64,000 nt of DNA from Angiostrongylus vasorum (Eukaryota; Nematoda; Chromadorea; Rhabditida; Metastrongylidae). The translations under genes and the position numbers were made by a program. Where the stretch lies: positions 1 to 64,000 of the forward strand of contig JADANN010000042.1 of the NCBI GenBank assembly GCA_018806985.1, read 5' to 3'. Below the pieces are notes generated by a model. That model searched no databases. It was given only the letters and a program-made list of their open reading frames with translations, and had not been told where the DNA came from. Shown piece by piece: positions 1-11,403 of this stretch (its first letter is position 1; the number at the start of each line of letters is the position of its first letter).

Positions 1-304
1 AACAACTGAACGAATAATTTGACCTCGCACGAAATTATGCGGAAGTCAAAGAAAGAGTGATCTGAAAAAAACTAAGCTCATGATTAAGCAGTGTTCGCGA
101 ATATGACACAATCGAATGAATCAGTGGTGGAGCCAAGTAACCGCGGTGCTCAACTATTGCTAGACGAGCTGCCACTAACCCTTTCAGCCCTTATGAACTG
201 TCCACATATGCATTGATATATTTCCAGAAACAAGGTTTGCTTCGGTTTTGGCACATCTGAAGAAAAACTATGAGTGACGGACGTACAAGAAAGGATTCCC
301 ATTA
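1..304. other. No feature recognised
   Basis: Non-coding looking sequence with frequent stops on both strands. It is the left flank of the RTE-B insertion; the 12-base target duplicate GATTACACAAAT begins at 305. Confidence 0.4.
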
Positions 305-316
305 GATTACACAAAT

Positions 317-1642
317 ACTTGGATACTTGGAAGGTCTGTCTTCACGAGTTGTACGGACCCCAGCACAAATGACATTCATTCCTTCCTCTCGCAATCGTAG
401 CCCATGGTGGTGGTCTTCTTCGAGCATAGTAGCCCGTGCGAGTCTCATACCGAAGTGGGTGAAGTATCAACCCACGTCAATGTAACATAACAGAGCGCTG
501 GGAACACCGTAGAATCCAAAAGATGAGCGCGGATTTTCGGGTCCTTCAGTTGGTCGGTGGCTTCTTTGAGAGGCCTGAATGCGGCTTAAGCTGCTCTCCT
601 TCTTCTATCTAATTTCTCCTTCATTTTGTTTTCCATGTTCATTGATCGGCCAATGTATACGCACGAGGTGGTCTCTGCCATGGGAGAGCCATCCAATTCA
701 ATTTTTTCGACTTCGCACCATGGGTTTTTTCATGAACTGGGTCTTCCTCCGATTTAGCGCAGTCCGACCTTTTTTCCCCCGCTTCGTTGAGCTCATTGAT
801 CATCATCTCTGCTTTGCTGGTACTTCTTGAGAAGATGACGATGTCGTCGGCAAAACGAAGATTTGATAGGAATTTTCCATCAATACGTATGCCTTCCTCA
901 TCCCAAGCGAGTGACTACATTATCCACCGCAGTTGCGGCATTGAATAGCTTTGGCGTCATTGTGTCGACCTGTCGAACCGCTTTTCTTATGGTTATGGTA
1001 AGAGGTCAATAGAAAAGCTGTATTTTGGTAGTGCAGTTCCGATAACAGTCGGACAGAGTTCTTATGTAGGACGGGTCCATTCCTTAACGGACGAGCGCTG
1101 ATAGGATGCCTTTCGTTCCGACACTGTCAAACGCTTTTTTCATAGTCGACAAAGGTTAGGACTAGAAGCAAGTGGTATTCCTGACAAACCTCGATGAACC
1201 CTGGACACGTTTTGGATGTGGTCTACGTATCAAAATCTTTTTTCGAAATCCTGCTTGCTCGACTGGTTGCGCCTTATCCAATATCCTTAATATACGCGAG
1301 TGGATAATCTTCGCGAACAGCTTGTAGTGTACACCCAACAAACATACGGGACGATAATTACGAAGGTCCCTTCGGTCTTCTTTCTTGAGCAGGATGACCG
1401 TGCGCGAAGTCCTCCACTGGTCTGGGATTTCTTCCTTTTGAGGGTAAGTTGTCATATGATCTGCGAGAAGTACGTGTAAATTGTGGCTTCCAGCTCTAAG
1501 GAAGACGGCGGTAGTATTATCGGGTCCTGGAGCTGTGCCTCTTTTTGTGCTTTCTACCCCCAACTCGAACCTCCGACGGAAGAATTCCAAGTGGCTTTTC
1601 TCCAGCGGGGATATTATTATATTTATTAGGGTCAGGGAGGGG
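317..1642 (-). mobile_element. RTE-B LINE copy 1, 5'-truncated, dead
   Basis: Read on the minus strand this is part of a reverse transcriptase of an RTE-clade non-LTR retrotransposon. The N-terminal RT block NYRPVCLLGV lies near 1330-1360, followed by VEQAGF near 1250. The catalytic FADD box is still intact at about 843-854, in the context NLRFADDIVIF. Stops and frameshifts break the reading frame between these blocks, so the copy is not functional. The 3' end at 317-400 is the sequence shared with the ~390-bp passenger repeats (TTGGATACTTGG at 318-340 on the plus strand). GATTACACAAAT at 305-316 recurs at 643-654 past base 1000 (1643-1654), which I read as the target-site duplication. The endonuclease half is missing, so the insertion is 5'-truncated, as is common for LINEs. 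The last ~30 bases before 1642 are not clearly RTE-B. Confidence 0.8.
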
Positions 1643-1654
1643 GATTACACAAAT

Positions 1655-2206
1655 GTGCTTGCTATAAAAGAAGTTCAGTTATAGTTTCTCTTTTTTTCTC
1701 CTTAACTAGCGATTTGGTAGCTTTCGTTTTCTTTCTGAAGCCTAGAAAGATCACACGATACGAAAAAAGGATAATTTAAATACGCTCTGATCTGCTTTCT
1801 CCGTAACATGTGGTCTTATTCTGTATAGGTTATTCTAGAATGGTTACAAAGAGTCCATTATGACAACTTTCTCAAACAAGTAGTAAGTTAGTGGTCGAAA
1901 ATTAATGAAACAAGAAGAAATCCTCCACTTGGAAAGGATGGAAAAATCAGTGGTTTAAAGGGGTCGCTGTTAAGCTGTACACTACCGCGACAATACAATC
2001 TGTCGTGTTGGATACTAAATCGTCAACTTTACCCAGGGTCCAACCTGAGCTCGGTGTAAGTATTCCAAGCAGGTATGTCGGGAATTCCACAACACCCTTT
2101 ATTGAGGGGCAAAAAAAGGACGTATCGATCTAATCACTCAATTGTTATCGAAAATCAATTTTAATTAAAGCTTCCCGTCTGGTACGAAGAAATAAGACAA
2201 GAGATC
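1655..2206. other. No feature recognised
   Basis: No protein-like frame, splice-bounded exon or repeat match seen between the RTE-B insertion and the first fold-back repeat. Confidence 0.35.
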
Positions 2207-2570
2207 TAACTTCAATGATGCTGAGATATCTGCAAAACTCCGTACCGCAGGTGTCTGCGGCGGGAACGAACGCGCTATTGTCCTTTCTGCGGAGTAACGC
2301 GTTCACCACCACACCATGCGGCTTCCCTTTCGCCTGTCTCTCAGCTAGTTCTATCGATCTCCTGCCATCAGCAATCACCCGTTAGCGGGATTGGTCTGGG
2401 GGGGGCCCAAATCTGCTCGATAGAACTAGCTGAGAGACAGGCGAAACGAAGGACCCACACGGTGTGGTGGTGAACGCGTTACTCTCCGTAAAGGACAATA
2501 GCGCGTTCGTTCCCCACCGCAGACACCTGCCGTCCCTAGTTTTGCAAATATCTCGGCATCGTTGAAGTTA
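2207..2570. repeat. Fold-back repeat, hairpin 1
   Basis: The left arm (2207-2357) and right arm (2417-2570) are near-complementary over ~150 bases around a ~59-base loop. The outer ends read TAACTTCAATGATG and CATCGTTGAAGTTA. The arms hold the family signatures GCAAATATCTC, ACGAACGCGCTATTG and CTCAGCTAGTTCTATCGA. Short frames inside the arms recur at all five loci only because the arm sequence recurs; I do not treat them as genes. Confidence 0.85.
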
Positions 2571-2639
2571 TATTTCGCAATATACCCTGTTATTAAAAAA
2601 AAGAGTAGGCAGGAAATAATAAGTTAAAATAGTGGTTAT

Positions 2640-2905
2640 AACTGCAGCCTCAGTTTAACTGGGTTCGTTGCCGGTTTGGGCCTCCCAGATCAATCGCGCT
2701 GACGGGTGATTGTTCATGGCAAAAGATCGATAGAATTAGCTGAGAGACAGGCGAAACGGAGGACCCGCATGGTGTAGTGGTGAACGCGTTACTCCCCGGA
2801 AAGGACAATAGCGCGTTCGTTCCCCACCGCAGACACCTGCCGTCCGAAGTTTTGCAAATATCTCAGCATCATTAAAGTTATATTTCGCAATATACCCTGC
2901 CGTTA
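2640..2905 (-). repeat. Fold-back family, extra single arm
   Basis: A third copy of the arm, in the same orientation as the right arm of hairpin 1 and separated from it by ~70 bases. It extends further inward (CAGTTTAACTGGGTTCG near 2651), matching the centre of the longer hairpin at 21113-21518. Confidence 0.75.
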
Positions 2906-3839
2906 AAAAAAAAGAGTAGGCAGTGAATAATAAGTTAAAAATTAAGCCAAGAGGCTTTTAGAAACGTGCATAAGCAGCTATAATTTAAGCTCTGATGGAA
3001 CTTAATAAGCTGTCCTTTAAAGAGGAAATTTCAGCGAAACTGTTTTCATTGTCTTCTGTTCCGCGTGGAAGGCAAGAAAGTGGAAATATTTACGGCGAAC
3101 AAATTGAGATTTTGCGCACAAGACTTGTGTCATTCCTTTAAGGTTTTATGTAGATACTCTAGAAAGCAACTACAGTTTTGAAGCATTTAAAATCCTAACT
3201 TCTAAAAAAAATGGGAATTTCTAAGTATGCAACCCTACGTGAGTTGCCGGAAACATCAACGAGAACGCCGTCGGTCCGATTATATCTGATGATTCTGAAC
3301 ACTTATCCGTCGAACGACGAATCTCTCGGATCTTCAGATGGTTGTCCATGGAGTTTTGTGATCCATTACCAAATGATAGAGGTTAAACATGGACCGAAAG
3401 CGGCCTTGTACTTCCCTGTGACGCAGATCCAGGGAATAGGCTCTTGTTCCTGATACGTCGATTTGTTCATACCTTCCGTATTTACATAGGCAAGCACGTG
3501 CACACTCAAAAGCACATGGAGTTGGTTATCATTTGCTTCCAAAAAATAAACTCAACGTCTACTAAAGGAGAGACTGGCAAATTGCCGTTGACTGTATCCA
3601 GCCCCCCACGCTAAGAGCTTGGCGAGCTACGCGTAAATTTCGAAACCATATACAGTGAAATAAACCAGCTATTAGTTTCCTGACCAAGAACAAGCTGTCA
3701 ACACGGCAATCTGGACCGGGTCGAAAGTAAAGGGTACTAAATCTCGGTGCCTTTCTAGGATGCCTAAACCTGGAAAGACTAAGGAGACGATCTGTATCTA
3801 CAAAAGATTTTTTTTGCACTTGAGTCCTCCTATGAGCAC
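2906..3839. other. No feature recognised
   Basis: Only short frames without convincing splice signals. No match to the other repeats of the window noticed. Confidence 0.35.
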
Positions 3840-4970
3840 CTGGTAATTAAGGCTAAAGCGAATAAGAAACACGTCTTCGGCCTGCCTGAGACACGAAGAT
3901 GCTCCACATTTAACGCAGGCTATGAAAGCGGAGAACTTAAAGGCAAGGTTAGAGCCGGCAGCACTGTTATCAAGAAAAGTCAATCGCTGAAATGATCGAG
4001 ATAGTACTTCAATGTGGAATTAAGCACTGTACAGTAATCGCTAGCTCACACCTGAACATGCAGAATATTGTAAAAAACCGATAAAACGAAGATATTAAAG
4101 AGTGAAGAGCAGCAGCCACGATCAATATTGCAGAGATTGCGAAAAGCATTCATAAAGCCCACCGAAGCCTCGCCAAGTTCAAACCAAGATCATTGCACTT
4201 TGAAGTCCATACGGAAGTAACAACTTCCAGAAAGGCAAAGAAGAAAATCTTTCACGACTACCACTCAGTTCTCTCCATTAGCTACATCCTTCTTACCCCA
4301 CGTCAAATGAAAACGGACGGATGTGTCGTCCCACTTGTTCTCCCTTCTGAAAAATGACATGCTGTTTCGTGGGTGAAGAATCGAACAGCACCAGGTCCAG
4401 ACAGGATATGATCAGAGCACCTGAAGACCTTTCCGCAAGTCCCCGTAAATAAACCGGCACGGCTTTTCACACGTCACCTGTCTGAATGCAAGATTCCTCC
4501 TCAATGGAAGACAAGCAAGACCGTGCTATTGTTGGAGAAAGGTAAAATCTGTGATATTGGCAACTATCGCATGATTTGCTTGCTGTCTGTTGTCTATAAG
4601 CTCTTCACTCCAGTCGTTTTTTAAAGGGACTGACAGAACACTGGGCGAAGGAAGACCATGTGAGCAAGAATATTTTCGAAAACGATTCAGTGCGGTGAAT
4701 CACGTCCACATGATAACAAGGCTCACTGAAGTATAGCGAGAGTACAAGAGAAAGCTCTGTCTCACTTTTTATTGATTTGAAGAAAGCTCTAGAATCGGTT
4801 AAGACAGAAACAGTCATGGAATCCCTGGGTAATCACATCGTAGGAGTTTTACAGCAAAAATATCACCATTTTACCCTCGATGGCATCGAAAAATGGGTTA
4901 GGCGAGACGATACCATCCCACCAAAAGTTACTTGCTGCCACCTTCGAAACGTCGTAAGGACATTTTTTAA
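3840..4970 (+). mobile_element. RTE-A LINE copy 1, decayed
   Basis: The only RTE-A copy on the plus strand. A piece of the endonuclease survives near 3875-3925 as GLPETRR, matching GLAETRR in the copies at 53500 and 22600. The RT thumb/finger region follows: CKIPPQWKTSKT near 4490-4530, IGNY near 4555, LLSVVYKLF near 4580-4610, then a CEQ..FRKRFS match at 4660-4695 and a degraded motif B with KLLAATFE near 4928-4950. Motif A is damaged and motif C is absent, because the copy ends near 4970. Several stops and frameshifts show it is a fossil. Confidence 0.75.
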
Positions 4971-5634
4971 GGGCAAAATGGGAGCTTTCAAACACGTTGA
5001 AAAACGCTTTAGCTCTGTTAAAAGTTTTATTCTCTGAGCAGCCTAAAATAACATGCGTGCTTAAAATTCGTACTTCCACGAGATTTGCCGATTTAATGAA
5101 AGATCTCTTCTACGAAAAGAGATTTTATCGTTGTTCTTTTTCCCTCTCCTCGAGCTAGCTCTGGTCTCCTCAGTAACCACAGTGAACGTTTTCTCAATGC
5201 CAGTCAGACCATAAAGATAAGCAGAATAATACAGGCAAAGAGTAGGCAACGTGAAATCAACTCTTCCATCACGGTCTAGATTTGCCTAATAAACATTAGA
5301 AAAGAAAGTACTACCGGCCCTTTAACCCCGCTTCCGCTTCGTCTTTCAAAAGTTTTCTCTGGTTTTATAGCCGCTGAGTCCTCTAAGGAGATGAAAAATA
5401 AGCATCAATTCTTTAAAAAAATTGCTGAACTAGTGGTAAATTGTGGAGGATAGCAATGGATTGCGAGAGATCTAAATCGGCAACAGCGCTTGTTCTGAAG
5501 CGATCTGTGAACTACAACTTGAGAAACGAAAGGGAACGCTCCTTGTTTGACTCTACAAAAACTTGGAAGCACTGTAATGCATTTTCAAGACATTTTTTCT
5601 CGTTAGAAGGTTGAGTTTGGATGGAAACTTTCAC
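4971..5634. other. No feature recognised
   Basis: AT-rich sequence with no supported exon and no clear repeat. Confidence 0.35.
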
Positions 5635-5783
5635 CAGAATGAGATCACCCATCTTTTCGTCGACATTAAACCACCAAAAAAAACCGGCAGTCTGTAGACG
5701 GGGTAGAAACGTCCTGTCTCGTTCACTAAATGAAGGTCTTCATCATGAACCAGTCTCGCTGCACGGAATATGTAATACTCCAT
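5635..5783 (-). CDS. Possible exon, unknown protein
   Basis: On the minus strand an ATG at 5783 opens a protein-like frame starting MEYYIFRAARLVHDED and containing NETGRFYPVYRLPVFFGG. It reaches GTGAAAG, a usable donor, at 5634. A possible acceptor (GCATTACAG) lies ~60 bases further on, and joining there gives a stop within a few codons; the unspliced frame stops immediately after the donor. Only one boundary is good and no homologue is recognised. It could be a chance frame or a remnant. Confidence 0.25.
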
Positions 5784-5858
5784 TTCATTTTCGTATTAGA
5801 ATTATCGCAATGACCAGCAATACCCAGATTGTCCTTTTGCGATCACGACTGCATGAGC

Positions 5859-6251
5859 CTTCCAACGGTTTACCGCCTCATAGTGGTTGGGAGGTGTTCC
5901 TAGGTGTCGGACTGCGATGTACAGCGGGGGGATTCGTCCCTCCGGCTGGATCTCCCAAGTTGAGAAGGAGTACGGCGTTTCCATCAGGGACCCCCAGCTA
6001 AGAGTGAACCAATACGAGGATCCACCACCGTCCTGGCTTAAAACTAGTCGCATAGTGGTAAATCTTCCTCTGATCCACAAGGACTGGGACTACCTATAGT
6101 GGTGACGACCTAGGGCAGACTTTGACCAGGCTGACCTGGAGACTTCAGGGATCCTCAGTGGCTAAACAAGCAAAACTCCGAAAAAAATGGTAATTATGCT
6201 GGGGCCCGCACAACTACTGAGGACGGGCCGTTCAAGTGTCAAGTGTCAAGT
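5859..6251 (+). mobile_element. RTE-B-tailed passenger repeat, copy 1
   Basis: A ~390-bp non-coding repeat. It starts with CTTCCAACGGTTTACCGCC and ends with a GGGCCCGCACAAC block followed by CAAGTGTCAAGTGTCAAGTG, a short tandem tail. The 3' block is the same as the 3' end of RTE-B. GACTGCATGAGC (5847-5858) and GATTGCATGAGC (6252-6263) flank it as a 12-base target duplication with one mismatch. This fits mobilisation in trans by RTE-B (inference). No clear tRNA-type promoter box was found in it. Confidence 0.8.
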
Positions 6252-6386
6252 GATTGCATGAGCAGGATAGAGTTGCTACACGGCCATGGGTTTTCGACAG
6301 CTCACTAACTTCGGAGCTAACAGACATAGTTTTCTGCGATTTCACATTTGTTACTTTCAGCTTTTATTTTTCACCTTTTCTGTTAG

Positions 6387-7879
6387 CAAAAGTAATCAAG
6401 CGTCATTTAGAAACTGAAGAGCTGCATACCTTTTTAGCTCAAGAGCTTGCAAGCAGTACATATGTTGACCAAGGCAATAGAAGAAGAATCATAAAAGAAA
6501 TCCTTCCCAACATGAAAGCAATCGCCGATCACAGAGGGATGGAAGACCTGGTGAGGCCAGGGCGAAGAAGCGAACCAACTACTACGTGTATATTGTAGGG
6601 CTCCTCTAACTACTATGCTGCATGCATCCACCAATACAGAGTTGCGACGTCTTAATGTAAATGTGCTCATAAAGCACGCTATACAATTCAGAGTATATTT
6701 TCACCAGATAGAGTTCGGTCGGGTCGGGACCGATGTCTACGTTTCAGTACTATAAAAATGTATTCAGCAGCACAAGAACAAAAACAACGGTGAGAAACGT
6801 GGAATCCTCTAGTAAGAAAAACCCCCTACCAATTTTGACATTTAAGAAAACGGGTCTATGCAGATTTTCTACCAACATCAAACTATGGTAGAACTAAAAT
6901 TGAATCGCGTGCGCAGATCACTCGATTAGATCTCCCTGTGGTCAGTTGGCGCAGAACACATCCATGTAAAGCATTTGCAACCCCAATGGAGACACTGTTA
7001 TTGTAGTCTATTGAATTAAGCATCTAAATCAACATATCTGTATGGGATAAGGGATAACTACGTGCAGTTGGAAGTTACAGGTAATAGATATTCCTGCAGA
7101 TTCTCAAAGAAACAGGGCCTCTAAAAGCAATGCTGCTATTTGGAAGACCTACCAGATGGCTCTTTTTCTCCATGTTTGGTTCCAGTGTTCATATTCAGGC
7201 ATAAATTTCTTCATAACTTTTCAAATATATTTTTATCTCATAGAGCTTTTCTCAGATAGATCTGGCCGCCGACTTCAAAGGATGAGAGATTTGTTTGGTT
7301 TGGAACGGGTCGAACAAGGGCCCTGAACACGTTATTGAACAGCACGGTTAGCCATTGCTCCTCCTGTGCCTACATATCGAAACTTCCGATGAAATGAACT
7401 AGCAGTTGCATTGTTAGCTTAAACCTGCAGAAGGGAAACAACAAAATACTTGGAAAATGTTTATGCATGAAATAATCGGAAGAATAAAGTGTGCACTGAA
7501 ACGAAGAAGCAAATAAAAGAAGATGACGAAAGCAAGTTCCCCCAAAAAAGTGACAGTTTTACAACGGTTTCCCATCTCTAGAGTTCCCTTTTCGAAAGAT
7601 TGCGATCTTTTGATCTATTTGATTGATTGCTCGGGAACGAGAACACTGCTGTGATGATGGAGAGTGCAGACGATCAGCGCGTTTTCTCACCCTAGGGTGT
7701 GAGGAAAGTAGGCGGATCGCAGCCATCGGCATATTTAAATCCAGCAAAACGGCAACAGAGCCAGTCTTCGAGTTTGCTCGTATCCCAGCTACTCCGCTGT
7801 TATCAGACAACCATGTACAGCAATGCACACAAAATTTCGAATCCGGGACGTCTGAGGGACACTGTGGGATGGTGTGGCG
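6387..7879 (+). CDS. Partial two-exon gene model, unknown protein
   Basis: Exon one (6387-6550; or 6361 if TTACTTTCAG at 6351-6360 is the acceptor) encodes a charged, helical-looking stretch with VIKRHLETEELHTFL and NRRRIIKEILPNMKAIADH. It ends in phase 0 at GTGAGG (6551). Exon two (7696-7879) follows CTCACCCTAG, opens in phase 0 with GVRKVGGSQPSAYLNPAKRQ and ends at GTAAGG (7880). The two join in frame across a 1145-bp intron. Neither end of the gene is resolved: a downstream acceptor at ~7960 gives only a few codons before a stop. I recognise no family. The phase match is encouraging, but with two exons it could be chance. Confidence 0.4.
6551..7695. other. Intervening sequence, no other feature seen
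   Basis: Would be intron if the 6387-7879 model is right. Nothing else recognised. Confidence 0.3.
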
Positions 7880-9400
7880 GTAAGGTTGGTGTTGTATTTC
7901 GGTTGGAATCCTTCTACTAAATGTTAATCTTTGTTCTTTGTGTGTCGCATTGGTGTAGGATCACAGTTCTGCTTCGGCTGTTGAGCTACTTACTGCACTG
8001 ACCAGTTGGGCTCGATCTCTATATGGATGAAATTTCCAAAACTCATTGGTGACGGATGCATTGAATACTATGCATAGGACCGTCGTTAACAAGATGGTCG
8101 CTAATTGTTCTATAGCAGAAATTTAAGTTCGGACGGCTTCCCTATGCACTGTTCCGAGTGTTTTTTAGATGTAACTTTGAATTTGTTTACCTGACAAGAG
8201 GGAACTGGGCTATTTTTTGTGACGTCTTTTAATAGCTTTGTATTTAGAATGGAAACAAAGAGCTCGAGGAGAAGAAAACGACGACAGATGCGCACGGCAA
8301 GGACAGACATCGCCCTTCTACAGATCCTTGGGTTGGTTTTTTTCTATCTTTTGCCCCGTCTACAATGTAGTCAGCTTCATCGAGAATCTACATTGAGTGC
8401 ATGTCAATGTGTGGAAACGTCTTGAGAAAAGGATGGGAATGAATATTCTGAATCCTGCACTTTATAAGTGCCGTTTTACGGTAGTTTGTAGAGTAGGCTT
8501 ATAACAACGGGGATGATGCTCTTATTTACATTTGAGTTCTTAATTGGCCTCACATGACAAAAGTGAGAAGTCGCAGGAGCTCCAGCAGAATTCCCATTAT
8601 ACCGATAATTCGCCGCTCAGGCAAGATTTTCTTCCTCTGGAACGCCGTGAAAGAGATTTCACTGGTCATCGCTTGCCAGTTAATGACCACATTGATGCCA
8701 GTACCGCAGTTATTCCTGGCACTGGCTTACTCGTAGTCGACGTCTTTGTGAAAGTGTCGAAGTAGGCTTGAGACATCGAAGACGAGAATGAATACGTTCT
8801 CTGCAACTCCCTTCAATACACATCCTAATCGCATACAAACAAATTTCCCTCCCACTTTTAATGCTGTCAAGCGGTTAGGGCTCAAACGTGATGTCCTGAC
8901 TATTCGTACAACTGCCCAAACGAGTGCGACGAAACCACGCTGAGATCCTAACATGTTGCGATATGTTTTCGTATTCGATGTAGTTTTTTCCGCCACAATG
9001 TGAGTTGTAGAGAATTAAGTTATAAGGTACGTGCCAATCAGCAGCGCGATACTTTTACTAAAGCTTTATGAATAGTCGTGTGAGAAAAAGTGAAATGCTT
9101 TTAATGAAAATATGTGGAATACAATTTGTACCGTTCTTTGCGTGCATTTCATCCTACGAAAGAGTTACTGCAGTACCGAGGGAAAAACCCGGACGCCTCC
9201 TGGCGTGACTATGGGATGGACAGCAGCTTTTGGCGTCCCAATAATAGTGAGGTCGGTTATGAATTTCCAAACTTCATAATTGTGGATACATTAGTTTAGC
9301 TGTTTATTACTGGATTCATAATTTACGTTTGGACAGCTTGCGTAGTTACGAGAGTTTTCAAGATGTAGTTTTTGAATTTCTTTAGCTAACAAGGTGGGAC

Positions 9401-9784
9401 CCTCCCAACGGTTTAGCTCCTCGTGGTGGCTGGGTGGTGTCCCTCGGTGTCGAACTGCGATGAACAATTTGGGGATTGACATCCCCGGTAAGGTCTCCAG
9501 GCTGAGAAGAAGTCCTGCGTTTCCATGAGGAAACACAGCTAAGAGTAATGCGATACCAGGATCCACCACCGTCCAGGAATCAAACTAGTCTCATGGTGGC
9601 AAATCCCCCTGATCAACAAGGGAGGCGACTGGTTGTGGTGGTGACCACCTGGGGGTAGATTTTAGCCAGCCAACCTCGGGATCCCAGAGGGAAACACAAT
9701 CGTTAAGCCAGCAAAACTCCAAAAAATAGAGAATATGCTGTGGGCCGCAGAACCAGTGAAGACGGGCTGTCCAAGTATCCAAAT
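9401..9784 (+). mobile_element. RTE-B-tailed passenger repeat, copy 2
   Basis: Same family as 5859-6251, inside tandem unit one. The target duplication is AACAAGGTGGGAC (9388-9400) and AACAAGATGGGAC (9785-9797). The 3' tail is CCAAGTATCC. The earlier unit end at 8125-8215 lacks this element, which fixes its boundaries by comparison. Confidence 0.85.
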
Positions 9785-11017
9785 AACAAGATGGGACTAA
9801 GCCTTTCTTGTGACGTCTTTTAATAGCTCTTTTGTATTTAGAATGGAAACAAAGAGCTCGAGCCGAAGAGAACCGACGAAAGGTGGGCACGACAAAGACA
9901 GACATCGCCCTTCTACAGATCCTTTGGGTTGGTTTTTGTTTCTATCTTTTAGCCCCGTCTACAATGTAGTCAGCATTTCATCGAGAATCTCGATTGAGTG
10001 TAGTGTCAATGTGTGGAAACGCCTTGAGAAAAGGACGAGAATGAATATTCTGAATCCTGCATTTTATAAGTGCCGATTTTACGATAGTTTGTAGAGTTAG
10101 GCTTATAACAACGAGGGATGATGCTCTTATTTATATTTGAGTTCTTAATATAGCCTTTCATGACAAAAGTGAGAAGTCGCAGGGAGCTCCAGCAGAATTC
10201 CCATTATACCGGGCAATTCGCCGCTCAGGCAAGATTTTCTTCCTCTGGAACGCCGTGAAAGAGATTTCACTGGTCCTCATCGCTTGCCGGCTAATGACCA
10301 CTTTTGATGCCAGTACTGCAGTTATTCCTGGCACTGGCTTACTCGTAGTCGACGTCTTTGTGAAAGTGTCGAAGTAGGCTTGAGACATCGAAGACGAGAA
10401 TGAATACGTTCTCTGCAACTCCCTTCAATACACATCCTAATCGCATACAAACAAATTTCCCTCCCACTTTTAATGCTGTCAAGCGGTTAGGGTTCAAACG
10501 TGATGTCCTGACTATTCGTACAACTGCCCAAACGAGTGCGACGAAACCACGCTGAGATCCTAATATGTTGCGATATGTTTTCGTATTCGATGTAGTTTTT
10601 CCGCCACAATGTGAGTTGTAGAGAATTAAGTTATAAGGTACGTGCCAATCAGCAGCGCGATACTTTTACTAAAGCTTTATGAATAGTCGTGTGAGAAAAA
10701 GTGAAATGCTTTTAATGAAAATATGTGGAATACAATTTGTACCGTTCTTTGCGTGCATTTCATCCTACGAAAGAGTTACTGCAGTACCGAGGGAAAAGCC
10801 CGGACGCCTCCTGGCGTGACTATGGGATGGACAGCAGCTTTTGGCGTCCCAATAATAGTGAGGTCGGTTATGAATTTCCAAACTTCATAATTGTGGATAC
10901 ATTAGTTTAGCTGTTTATTACTGGATTCATAATTTACGTTTGGACAGCTTGCGTATGGAGTGTTACGAGAGTTTTCAAGATGTAGTTTTTGAATTTCTTT
11001 AGCTAACAAGGTGGGAC

Positions 11018-11403
11018 CCTCCCAACGGTTTAGCTCCTCGTGGTGGCTGGGTGGTGTCCCTCGGTGTCGAACTGCGATGAACAATTTGGGGATTGACATC
11101 CCCGGTAAGGTCTCCAGGCTGAGAAGAAGTCCTGCGTTTCCATGAGGAAACACAGCTAAGAGTAATGCGATACCAGGATCCACCACCGTCCAGGAATCAA
11201 ACTAGTCTCATGGTGGCAAATCCCCCCTGATCAACAAGGGAGGCGACTGGTTGTGGTGGTGACCACCTGGGGTAGATTTTAGCCAGCCAACCTCGGGGAT
11301 CCCAGAGGGAAACACAATCGTTAAGCCAGCAAAACTCCAAAAAAATAGAGAATATGCTGTGGGCCGCAGAACCAGTGAAGACGGGCTGTCCAAGTATCCA
11401 AAT
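11018..11403 (+). mobile_element. RTE-B-tailed passenger repeat, copy 3
   Basis: Nearly identical to the copy at 9401, at the same position in tandem unit two. The same target duplication is at 11005-11017 and 11404-11416. It was therefore copied together with the unit and is not an independent insertion. Confidence 0.85.

Noticed and set aside
2145..2378. Recurring short frames with TTPCGSFV at 2145, 15100, 21349, 38525 and 44319
   Set aside because: They recur because the fold-back arm recurs, in different frames and with stops. No sign of selection on the protein.
9114..9299. 61-codon frame repeated at 10725 with one residue changed
   Set aside because: Its conservation is explained by duplication of the 1.6-kb unit; the homologous part of unit three does not keep the frame.
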